A stretch of DNA of 6,051 nt from Caldilineaceae bacterium (GCA_024643705.1 JAHEML010000264.1:1-6051); one strand, 5' to 3'. Shown: positions 1 to 5,500, counted from the first letter of the stretch. Notes: generated by a model not told the origin, from the letters alone. A program made the numbers and translations.

Positions 1-710
1 CTGGCATAGGGATAGTGGATTTCCAGTCCATCCAAACCGGCTGCCACCATCCGCGCCAAGGCGTCGTCTACATCCTGCACCCGTTGGTAGATACCCGGAT
101 GGGCCAACACTGCTACGCCGCCAGCTTGGTGGGTCAGATCAATGGCATCTTCCACGCTCAGGCTGAATGCCCGCCCCACGTAGACAGAGTTGGGCGCGTC
201 TCCGGCCAGAAATTGCTGGAAGACATCGTTGATGTTCTGGAAGCGCTGGGGGTTGTGTTTGAGTGCGATTTGGGCAATGTGGGGACGCCCAGGCACACCC
301 TGGGCCAGGGCCAGCACTTCGTCTACGGGTACAACCACGCCGTAACTTTGCAGTCGTTCCACCTGGCGCACCTTCTGCTCGATGCGGCTTTCGATCACCC
401 GGTTGAGAACCCGCTGCATCTCTGGATCGGTGTGGCGAATGCCGTAGCCCAGGATATTGATGTCCATGTAGTCGCGCGCCCGCTGGCTTTTGGTGCTGAA
501 TTCGATGGCGGGGATCACCCGCACGCCCAACTTTTCCCCCGCCGACAGGGCTTCATCCACGCCCAATACGCTGTCGTGATCGGTGACAGCCAGAACACGA
601 ATGCCAAGCTGGGCTGCGTGTTCTACAAGCTGTGTGGGGGTTTCTGTCCCGTCGGAGAAGGTGCTGTGGGCTTGGAGATCGACAGGAAAGGCGGGTGGAT
701 TGGTAGACAT
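1..710 (-). CDS. PHP-domain metal-dependent phosphoesterase (3' end beyond window)
   Basis: Reading the minus strand from the ATG at 710 gives 236 codons with no stop before the window edge, so the C-terminus is missing. The protein carries PHP (polymerase and histidinol phosphatase) motifs in order: DLQAHSTFSDG (residues 11-21), TDHD (43-46), IEFS (69-72), RPHIA (142-146) and AHPG (203-206). Members of this family (TrpH/YciV, RNase AM type) are cytosolic hydrolases that remove phosphate from nucleotides or short RNA 5' ends using a metal cluster. The last metal-binding motif would lie past the edge. The first motif is normally DLHxHS; here the first His is Gln13, so one metal ligand is altered. 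About 280 residues is usual, so roughly 40-50 are missing. The Shine-Dalgarno is weak (GGAAAA just before the ATG). A promoter lies about 85 bp upstream. The PHP fold is secure; the substrate is not known. Confidence 0.9.
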   Translation of the reverse strand, partial: MSTNPPAFPVDLQAHSTFSDGTETPTQLVEHAAQLGIRVLAVTDHDSVLGVDEALSAGEKLGVRVIPAIEFSTKSQRARDYMDINILGYGIRHTDPEMQRVLNRVIESRIEQKVRQVERLQSYGVVVPVDEVLALAQGVPGRPHIAQIALKHNPQRFQNINDVFQQFLAGDAPNSVYVGRAFSLSVEDAIDLTHQAGGVAVLAHPGIYQRVQDVDDALARMVAAGLDGLEIHYPYA

Positions 711-793
711 TGGTTTTTCCGGTTGAGCTAGAGAGCGGTTGAGCAGTTGAGCCTTTCATGGCTTTGGCCGAAACAACGTGTGGGTCGGGGACG

Positions 794-802
794 ATTATAG
801 CA
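794..802 (-). promoter_or_regulatory. Extended -10 promoter for the PHP gene
   Basis: The minus strand reads TGCTATAAT, a perfect extended -10 (TGnTATAAT). The hexamer 17 bp further upstream is a poor -35 (TACATC), which an extended -10 can tolerate. Transcription would begin near 787, giving a leader of about 75 nt before the ATG at 710. The site falls in the gap between the PHP gene and the terminator of the gene behind it, so it probably gives the PHP gene its own transcript. Confidence 0.6.
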
Positions 803-929
803 CAGGCTGGATGAACGATGTAGCTGCTGTGGGAGAGATAGGGCTTCAAAAGTCGCGAGATGGCCTACCCACCCAACGCGGAAGACGCCGGGCTACCCAA
901 CAGCGGCCCATCAATTGAGGCTCGCGCAC

Positions 930-956
930 AGCAAAAGCCCGGTTCAGCGGGCGTTG
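930..956 (-). terminator. Intrinsic terminator after the nucleotidyltransferase-like gene
   Basis: On the minus strand a 5-bp GC-only stem, GCCCG/CGGGC (937-941 paired with 948-952), with a six-base loop CTGAAC is followed directly by TTTTG. Flanking A and T bases can lengthen the stem slightly. It begins about 22 nt past the stop codon of the gene at 975-1805. The U-run is short, so it is likely a moderate terminator. Confidence 0.6.
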
Positions 957-974
957 TTCTGTAGCCCCGTCTGT

Positions 975-1805
975 TTACGGTGGGGTGGTCATCGAAATCC
1001 CGCCAACTTTTGAGAAGCCCTGGGGTTGGGGAGCGTAGGCTTCGAGCAAGTGCCGCAAGCGCTCGCTTTTGTCTACGATTTCACTGCTCTGCAAATCGTG
1101 AATCTGGAAGAGGTCGATCAGCTCGTCGTAGAGTTGGGGCAGGCCCAGAATTTCTACCACCTGTTCGTGAATCCATTTGTCGTAGGAAATTGGGTAGACC
1201 TGACGGCTGATGAAGAGTGCCTGCAGAAACTCTCGGTGGGCATTGTAGAGCCTGTCCAGGCACTGGAAGTGCAACCCCCGTGCGCTGTAGAGCGGGATGT
1301 GATCCAGGTTGTTCAGGCAGAATTTGCGCACCATTGCCAGCCGCTCTGCCTGTAATTCTGGGCTGTAAAAAGGGAGCCAGGTGGCCCGCAATTCATCCCA
1401 ATAGCCGTCACTTTGCCACAGGGGATGGGCATAGACCAGATGATTGCCAATCTCTATTTCAAACGAATCAGGCCCGCCGGTCCAATTGCGCTCGACAGGC
1501 GCATAGGCACCGTTGAGCACATCCAGATGGACTTCGGCAAAATGGCCGGCAGCCTTCAGCGCCCGGAAGACGGGCGTCTGGGCGTGCCAGCGCTCCCAGC
1601 TTTCTTCCAGAGCGCTGGCGTTGGCCGCGTAGGCTTCCGGGCGTAGCAACAGGCCGATATCCAGGCAACTGTCGGGGCTGGCCTTGCCCCGGGCGCAGGA
1701 GTTGAGCAGGAGAATCGCGTCTGTGTGTGGTGCGAGCTGTTCGACGATGGCCTGGGCCGCGGCCGCGTGGGCTGGGGTTGGATAGGCCGGTTGGGGTGTA
1801 TACAA
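975..1805 (-). CDS. Nucleotidyltransferase-like protein with DUF4037-like C-terminus
   Basis: The frame encodes up to 276 residues from a TTG codon. Residues 30-53 (AILLLNSCARGKASP and onward to DIGLLL) match the Pol-beta-type nucleotidyltransferase signature (hGSxARGxxSxxSDxD), and EVHLDV (91-96) fits the third acidic strand. The helical second half, notably LHFQCLDRLYNAHREFLQAL (178-197) and YPISYDKW (204-211), resembles DUF4037, which often follows such a domain. The family transfers nucleotides to small molecules or proteins. Two core positions deviate: Asn35 where Gly is usual, and Cys47 where the first catalytic Asp should be (SCLD instead of SDxD), so activity may be lost. No ATG or GTG lies between the in-frame stop at 1884-1886 and residue 158; TTG at 1805 or CTG near 1862 are the only candidate starts, and neither has a strong Shine-Dalgarno. 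A terminator follows at 930-956. Confidence 0.7.
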   Translation of the reverse strand: MYTPQPAYPTPAHAAAAQAIVEQLAPHTDAILLLNSCARGKASPDSCLDIGLLLRPEAYAANASALEESWERWHAQTPVFRALKAAGHFAEVHLDVLNGAYAPVERNWTGGPDSFEIEIGNHLVYAHPLWQSDGYWDELRATWLPFYSPELQAERLAMVRKFCLNNLDHIPLYSARGLHFQCLDRLYNAHREFLQALFISRQVYPISYDKWIHEQVVEILGLPQLYDELIDLFQIHDLQSSEIVDKSERLRHLLEAYAPQPQGFSKVGGISMTTPP

Positions 1806-1885
1806 AGGCTCGGCGCTTTCGTGAGTGTGGTTGCTGACTTGTGCTGGTGGCTCTGAATACAGCTCGTCCGAATAATGCTTTTGTT

Positions 1886-2039
1886 AGTACATCGTAAAAT
1901 ATGTCTTTTGTAGGTGCGGCTTTTATCCGCAAGACTGGCAAAAATGCTCTCGATTCTCGTGAAATGAATGGGTACCGTATGCTTGCGCTGCTGCAAGCAG
2001 CGCCTACGATAGTCCATAAAACTGATTTTACGAAGTACT
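1886..2039. mobile_element. MITE-like element with 15-bp inverted ends
   Basis: AGTACATCGTAAAAT at 1886-1900 and ATTTTACGAAGTACT at 2025-2039 are inverted copies matching at 14 of 15 positions. TTAG occurs at both outer edges (1884-1887 and 2039-2042), as expected for a 4-bp target duplication; on that reading the element proper is 1888-2038, 151 bp. The ends pair further in (GTAGGTGC at 1910-1917 with GCGCCTAC at 2000-2007, one mismatch), and the interior is visibly more AT-rich than its neighbours. It has no credible coding frame. It is most simply a non-autonomous miniature transposon. It sits between the ABM stop codon and the nucleotidyltransferase-like gene. The family and its helper transposase are unknown; the ends do not match the IS at 4457-5545. 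Confidence 0.6.
1980..2003. other. Two overlapping, mutually exclusive perfect hairpins
   Basis: GCGCTGCT (1985-1992) pairs with AGCAGCGC (1996-2003) across a 3-base loop. TGCTTGC (1980-1986) pairs with GCAAGCA (1993-1999) across a 6-base loop. The two stems share bases, so only one can form at a time. Both lie inside the MITE-like element. No U-run follows on either strand, so this is not a standard intrinsic terminator. Confidence 0.6.
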
Positions 2040-2332
2040 TAGGAGGGCGCAATCTCCGCAATATAGCGTTTGATATTGGACGCCGCGATTTGGGGACGCA
2101 TCTTTTGCATAAAAGCCGCATAGTGGGGCATCTGACCGTGAGCTGCCAAAGCATCTGCGTTTTTCCACACCTCGTAAAGATGGAAGGTGTCTTCTGCGTC
2201 TACATCGACTGAAAAGGTATAGGCAATGCACCCTTCTTCGGCCTGGGAGTCGGCCATCATTTGCCGGATGATCCCAATGGCCTCGGCTCGCTGCTCAAAA
2301 TTGAACTGGATTATTCCACCGATAATAATCAT
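2039..2332 (-). CDS. Antibiotic biosynthesis monooxygenase (ABM) fold protein, YgiN-like
   Basis: The 97-residue protein has the hallmarks of the dimeric ABM ferredoxin-like fold: an opening strand MIIIGGIIQF, a long helix (about 13-28), EEGCIAYTFSVD (32-43, the usual E-x-G-C-x-x-Y turn), FHLYEVW (50-56), H65 and P69-H70-Y71, and a closing strand near 86-94. Relatives include quinol monooxygenase YgiN and heme- or quinone-related enzymes; many are cytosolic with unknown substrates. I chose the ATG at 2332 because AGAGG lies 6-7 bp upstream and the family begins at this strand; a longer in-frame start at 2374 would add 14 unlike residues inside an inverted repeat. The length is normal. The stop codon TAA lies in the TTAG duplication of the MITE-like element, so the insertion hit the last codon without visibly truncating the protein. 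Confidence 0.82.
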   Translation of the reverse strand: MIIIGGIIQFNFEQRAEAIGIIRQMMADSQAEEGCIAYTFSVDVDAEDTFHLYEVWKNADALAAHGQMPHYAAFMQKMRPQIAASNIKRYIAEIAPS

Positions 2333-2360
2333 GGTTGCCTCTTGCTTTCTATGATGAGAT

Positions 2361-2397
2361 GGAAGGTATGGCACGCCGCCAGCATGACATACCTTCC
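2361..2397. repeat. 10-bp perfect inverted repeat upstream of the ABM gene
   Basis: GGAAGGTATG (2361-2370) and CATACCTTCC (2388-2397) are perfect inverted copies separated by 17 bp. The proximal arm ends 28 bp before the ABM start at 2332. It could be an operator for a dimeric regulator or an mRNA hairpin. No U-run follows in the minus direction, which argues against a terminator for the gene behind it. Confidence 0.55.
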
Positions 2398-2417
2398 CGG
2401 ATATTTATTTTGAGAAC

Positions 2418-2519
2418 GTAACTACCTACCCCCACCCAACCTCCCCCAGTCTGGGGAGGAGCCGATCCAGTTCCCTCCCCAAAATGGGGAGGGTTAGGGT
2501 GGGGTTGCTTGGTAGTTAC
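2418..2519. repeat. Intergenic palindromic repeat element with nested hairpins
   Basis: The outer arms GTAACTACC (2418-2426) and GGTAGTTAC (2511-2519) are perfect inverted copies. Inside them CCCCACCC (2430-2437) pairs with GGGTGGGG (2497-2504). Within that lie two further hairpins: CCTCCCC/GGGGAGG (2440-2446 with 2453-2459) and CCCTCCCCA/TGGGGAGGG (2473-2481 with 2485-2493). The result is a cloverleaf-like 102-bp unit. The flanks carry TGAGAAC (2411-2417) and TGAAAAC (2521-2527), a possible degenerate target duplication. It lies 7 bp past the stop of the 2527-3270 gene. CCCCACCC/CCTCCCC-type palindromes are typical of dispersed bacterial repeats; copy number cannot be seen from here. Confidence 0.7.
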
Positions 2520-2526
2520 CTGAAAA

Positions 2527-3270
2527 CTATGGTTGGCACAGCGGTTCGTCGATTACCGATTTGATCAACGCGTTGGCACTCTTCTCTTGCTCAGGGCTGC
2601 CCGTGATGATGAGCCAGATGGCTCCCTCGGCCCCGTAGACACCCCCAGCCGAGATCATGGTTGCCTTGACCCCGGTGAGCAGTTCGATGGCGTCGATCTC
2701 GGTGAAGATAGTGCCGGGCAGGGGGAAATAACCCGGCCCTTTGCCGTCGCCCGCGTTGGTGATCAGCGCCAGCTCGTAGACATCGCCAAAGACCCGCTTC
2801 TCCATGCCGATGGGCACAATCAGCTCCACACGGGTTCCAATCACCGCCGAGATTGCGGCCAGGGCTGTTCCGCCCACATTGCTGCCAATTTGCACGGCTG
2901 GTTGGCGGCGAGAATCAAAGGCATTGCCCCCCTTCAACACCACGTCCCCTGGCCCCATTTTGGGTCCGATCTCAAAAATGGACTGGCCGAAGAGGGCTTC
3001 TCCATCCTTGATCACCAGATCGCCGGGGAAATCGATTTCGGGTGCTTTGGTTCCTGGCGCTACTGTCAGGCCACGACGGAAGCCAATGCGTTTGTATCCG
3101 TCGGCCTGCCCCAAAGAGGTCAGAATTTCTTCGGCCACATAGCCGTTGGTGGAACCGCCGATGATGGTGAGCGTGCCTTTTTGCAGCACTCTTTGAATGG
3201 ATGGGTGGGCTACCATGCCTTTGCCAATGAGTCGTTTCCCCATGGCTGGGGTGATAGTAACTTGGAGCAT
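2527..3270 (-). CDS. Conserved protein of unknown function, glycine-rich alpha/beta
   Basis: This 247-residue protein looks strongly constrained but I cannot assign a function. It has no signal peptide or clear membrane segment, so it should be cytosolic. Conserved-looking blocks, in order: GKRLIGKGMVAHPSIQ (11-26), a strand-loop-helix with TIIGGSTNGYVAEEIL (35-50), FPGDLVIKDGE (81-91), GPGDVVLKGGNAFD (106-119), IGSNVGGTALAA (128-139), VPIGMEKRV (152-160), FTEIDAIELLTG (189-200) and AGGVYGAEGAIWL (208-220). The Gly-rich GGSTNG and GSNVGGT turns suggest phosphate or nucleotide binding, perhaps a NagB/RpiA/CoA-transferase-like fold, but this is a guess. I recall similar proteins annotated only as hypothetical in other bacteria. 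The ATG at 3270 has an excellent Shine-Dalgarno (AAGGAAGGA, about 5 bp away). Tandem 14-bp repeats lie 37 bp upstream. It seems monocistronic. Confidence 0.85.
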   Translation of the reverse strand: MLQVTITPAMGKRLIGKGMVAHPSIQRVLQKGTLTIIGGSTNGYVAEEILTSLGQADGYKRIGFRRGLTVAPGTKAPEIDFPGDLVIKDGEALFGQSIFEIGPKMGPGDVVLKGGNAFDSRRQPAVQIGSNVGGTALAAISAVIGTRVELIVPIGMEKRVFGDVYELALITNAGDGKGPGYFPLPGTIFTEIDAIELLTGVKATMISAGGVYGAEGAIWLIITGSPEQEKSANALIKSVIDEPLCQP

Positions 3271-3306
3271 CTTGATTCCTTCCTTATTTTGAGTTGGATA
3301 TCTACA

Positions 3307-3348
3307 GGTGCATCTTCACGGGTACATCTTCATAGGTGTATCTTCTCG
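3307..3348. repeat. Three 14-bp tandem repeats before the unknown conserved gene
   Basis: GGTGCATCTTCACG (3307-3320), GGTACATCTTCATA (3321-3334) and GGTGTATCTTCTCG (3335-3348) repeat with an exact 14-bp period; the 12-bp core GGTRYATCTTCW is shared. A fourth degenerate copy (ATCTACA, 3300-3306) may sit on the gene-proximal side. The array ends 37 bp upstream of the ATG at 3270. It could be a set of binding sites for a regulator or an RNA leader feature. No convincing -10/-35 pair is seen near it. Confidence 0.7.
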
Positions 3349-3453
3349 TAGCCCCAGCCAAACCTGCACAGTGGCCCCAAGAAGCATACCACCCCTCTAT
3401 TTTGCCACAGCAACGGCATTTTCAATAGTGGGTTCACGCGGGTAGCCAGGGCA

Positions 3454-3495
3454 TCGGATCCCGATCCGTTTGCACCGGACAGGGGCGCAACCCCA
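3454..3495. other. Hairpins downstream of the methyltransferase gene, possible weak terminator
   Basis: CGGATC (3455-3460) and GATCCG (3463-3468) form a 6-bp stem with a very tight loop, and GGGG (3482-3485) can pair with CCCC (3491-3494). They begin about 19 nt past the methyltransferase stop codon. No T-run follows on the minus strand, so intrinsic termination is uncertain. The rest of the 242-bp gap 3271-3512 holds only the 14-bp repeats and the ribosome binding site of the next gene. Confidence 0.3.
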
Positions 3496-3512
3496 CAAAG
3501 TCCCAATTTGGT

Positions 3513-4367
3513 TCACCCGCCGCGGCCCTTGCGAGCCGTGATGCCACACAGGGAGTCTTGCCGTTCGTCCATGCTCCCGCTGATCGACGGGTGAAACTTC
3601 ACATCTTCAAAACCACATTCAAGCAATAGGTTTTCGTATTCTGTCGGGGTGTAGCCCTGCATGGACGCAGCGTGGCGGGTCACGCGGCCGGTGGCTGCAT
3701 CGATGACAAAATAGCGCTCGGTGGCGATTTGCTGGCTGGCATCCCAACTGGATTCGGTCAATAAAATGTAGGGTTGGGGGCTAAACAGCCCAGCCGAGTA
3801 GCTGGTCCAGCGGGGGGAGTTTGCTCCGTTTGCGGCAACCGCGTCCAGGGTGTGTGGTTCCAATACCAGACGACCGCCTGCACCCAGGGCGGCATGGGTC
3901 TGGCGCAGAATCTGGCGGGCATCCTCGCGGCGAAAGACATTGAACTCCCCGAAAATCAAAAGCGCCAACCCGTAGCCTTGGCCGTAGTCGGTTTGTCGAA
4001 TATCTCCCAATTGATAGGTGCAGGCCAGCCCTTCGTCGGTTGCGGACTTTTGGGCATACGCAATCGAGGCCGGTGAGAAGTCGATGCCTGTGCAGGTGTG
4101 CCCTCTGCGGGCCAACCGACTGGCATATAGACCAGGCCCGCAGCCTAGATCGAGAATGTGTGTGGGTTGGCTGCTCAGCACGTTGTCGTGAATCCACGCC
4201 ACCTGACGATCCAATAGATCGTAGCGGCGGCTGGCCGCGTCGTGGCGCTGGGAGAGATGCTCGGCCAACATGCGCTGGCTGAAATCGGGATCATCCCAGG
4301 GAATCTTTTCCCCTTCGCTCCAGGGCGCAGGGTTGGCCGCACGATTGACAATATCGATGAGTTTCAT
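3513..4367 (-). CDS. Class I SAM-dependent methyltransferase
   Basis: The 284-residue protein has a Rossmann-type methyltransferase core. Motif I is HILDLGCGPG (70-79), which binds S-adenosylmethionine; the acidic residue ending strand 2 is D96 in TGIDFSP (93-99); YQLGDIRQTD (118-127) supplies the adenine-side Asp; LLIFGEFNVF (136-145) is motif IV; and RLVLEPH (166-172) is the later core strand. A helical N-terminal cap (about 1-65, with PWSEGEKIPWDDPDFSQRML) and a beta-rich insert (about 187-235) probably form the acceptor pocket. The acceptor is unknown, most likely a small molecule. I chose the ATG at 4367: AGGA lies 8 bp upstream, and upstream residues in the longer open frame are intergenic repeat. 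The IS ends about 90 bp upstream, so its promoter may be displaced or supplied by the IS; none is obvious. Confidence 0.88.
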   Translation of the reverse strand: MKLIDIVNRAANPAPWSEGEKIPWDDPDFSQRMLAEHLSQRHDAASRRYDLLDRQVAWIHDNVLSSQPTHILDLGCGPGLYASRLARRGHTCTGIDFSPASIAYAQKSATDEGLACTYQLGDIRQTDYGQGYGLALLIFGEFNVFRREDARQILRQTHAALGAGGRLVLEPHTLDAVAANGANSPRWTSYSAGLFSPQPYILLTESSWDASQQIATERYFVIDAATGRVTRHAASMQGYTPTEYENLLLECGFEDVKFHPSISGSMDERQDSLCGITARKGRGG

Positions 4368-4456
4368 CGTGGTTTTCCTGGTATGAAAATAAAACGAGGA
4401 TACAGACCCATCCGCGCCGTTCCACCAAATCAGCGTCATCCGCGTTCTATGGTTAA
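4368..4456. other. Leader of the methyltransferase gene with GCGGAT-type repeat remnant
   Basis: On the minus strand this gap contains GCGGATGA, GCTGATTT and GCGGATGG in close succession, with AACGCG and AACGGCG before two of them. Such GCGGATGACGC tracts look like low-copy dispersed intergenic sequence rather than a promoter. A plausible Shine-Dalgarno (AGGA) is at the gene-proximal end. I see no clear -35/-10 pair. The stretch is open in frame with the methyltransferase but shows no coding character. Confidence 0.3.
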
Positions 4457-4473
4457 TAGGACTTACGCAAGAA
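4457..4473. repeat. IS terminal inverted repeat, transposase 3' side
   Basis: TAGGACTTACGCAAGAA at 4457-4473 is the perfect inverted copy of 5529-5545. The transposase stop codon (TAA on the minus strand, 4463-4465) and the preceding Leu-Leu-Ala codons lie wholly or partly inside it. Confidence 0.92.
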
Positions 4474-5500
4474 GCATAGAGATAGAAGGTGAGCGTAACT
4501 GCTGGCGCATATAGTCGGACAAAAGACCGTGTTTGACTTTGTAAATGGTTTGGTTGGTTTCCCAGGCGACCTGTTTGAGGCGGACCCAAACCAAAATAGC
4601 ACAGCCGATATGGTTGCGAACAATCCGAGCTTTACGACATTGGCAGCTTTCCAGACCAGTCAATTGCTTGGTTTCGCGATGAAACTGCTCGATCTTCCAG
4701 CGCACGCCACACACATCTTGTGCGACTTGCCTGTCGTCCTGAGTCAAATCGTTAGTAACGACATAATCCGTGCGCTGTGTAGACAGCACAACCCGGAACA
4801 GTTTCACCTTATGCTCTTTGGGAAAGCCCTTGACTTTGATCGTTTTGCCCTGCTTACGCTCCGATGCAGACCAGTCCAGGGAATCAACCCGTCGATAGCG
4901 TGCCGTGCCAGCAGAGTCATCCACCTGGCGATTGTCCTTGAGGGGGCAGTAATAAATCTTGCCCAGTTGCTCAATGTAGAGCATAGCATCCTTGGTTGCA
5001 TACCAGGTATCCATCAAGACGGTCCGAAATTGCAGTCGCTTCTGATGGACACAGTTGGTTAGCATCTCATGCACATGGTTCAGTTTGCTCTTGCCATCGC
5101 TTTCCGGTGCGTAAATGCGGTAATCGATGATCCAGAACTGGTCCAGAGTTGGATTCACATAGACACACGTGACCACTCCTATTCCTTTGATCAGTCCATG
5201 GGCATTCCCGCTATATTGACGGCGTACCAATTCGATCTTGGACGAAAAATTCTTGTCCACTACCGTATCATCAAACACGATATATCCCGCAGGTGTCTGT
5301 ACCACCTGAGACTCTACATTTTCCCACACCAGACGCGGTCGTATCTGGTCTCCGGCCAGATATCGATTCACTCTATCATGACTGAATTGCTCGCTGTGTT
5401 CTGCAAAGTGCGTTAACGTATAGTTGATCTGACTGACCAACAAGTATTGACAATACTCCAGGCGGGTGATGGGGTCACGTTTGGGTTCCATGCACCCCAC
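4463..5500 (-). CDS. IS701/IS4-like DDE transposase
   Basis: The 345-residue protein cuts and joins DNA at the ends of its own IS. The catalytic triad is intact: first Asp in FDDTVVDK (76-83), second Asp164 in VLMDTWYA (161-168), and Glu271 in RWKIEQFHRETKQ (267-279) with Lys seven residues on, the signature of IS4-type DDE enzymes. The N-terminal DPITRLEYCQYLLVSQINYT (9-28) and C-terminal KHGLLSDYMRQQL (323-335) resemble a transposase group common in cyanobacteria and Chloroflexota and often labelled IS701. It is shorter than classical IS701 transposases (about 400 residues), so the family label is provisional. The start is either GTG at 5500 or ATG at 5491 (three residues shorter); AAAGGA at 5513-5518 favours GTG slightly. 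No frameshift or stop is present. Confidence 0.92.
   Translation of the reverse strand: MGCMEPKRDPITRLEYCQYLLVSQINYTLTHFAEHSEQFSHDRVNRYLAGDQIRPRLVWENVESQVVQTPAGYIVFDDTVVDKNFSSKIELVRRQYSGNAHGLIKGIGVVTCVYVNPTLDQFWIIDYRIYAPESDGKSKLNHVHEMLTNCVHQKRLQFRTVLMDTWYATKDAMLYIEQLGKIYYCPLKDNRQVDDSAGTARYRRVDSLDWSASERKQGKTIKVKGFPKEHKVKLFRVVLSTQRTDYVVTNDLTQDDRQVAQDVCGVRWKIEQFHRETKQLTGLESCQCRKARIVRNHIGCAILVWVRLKQVAWETNQTIYKVKHGLLSDYMRQQLRSPSISMLLA

Noticed and set aside
15..731. Long plus-strand open frame (238 codons)
   Set aside because: It is antisense to the PHP gene, whose protein shows all expected motifs; the plus-strand translation has none and no ribosome binding site.
1468..2154. Alternative long minus-strand frame overlapping the nucleotidyltransferase-like gene and the MITE
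   Set aside because: Its translation is Arg/Pro/Ser-rich with no motif, typical of a shadow frame over GC-rich coding DNA.
3307..3348. Possible CRISPR array
   Set aside because: Units are 14 bp and directly adjacent without unique spacers; no cas genes are nearby.
2533..3351. Long plus-strand open frame (272 codons)
   Set aside because: It is antisense to the conserved 247-residue protein, which has a strong Shine-Dalgarno and coherent Gly-rich motifs; the antisense translation looks random.
3438..3520. GCGGGT/ACCCGC inverted pair and repeated GGTTCAC after the methyltransferase
   Set aside because: Only 6-7 bases each over 80 bp, within expectation for GC-rich DNA.
4368..4589. 74-residue N-terminal extension of the methyltransferase
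   Set aside because: It runs through the intergenic repeat and into the IS end; the internal ATG at 4367 has a Shine-Dalgarno and begins the family-like sequence.
4529..5062. Plus-strand open frame inside the IS
   Set aside because: It is antisense to the transposase, with no recognisable features; not a second IS gene.
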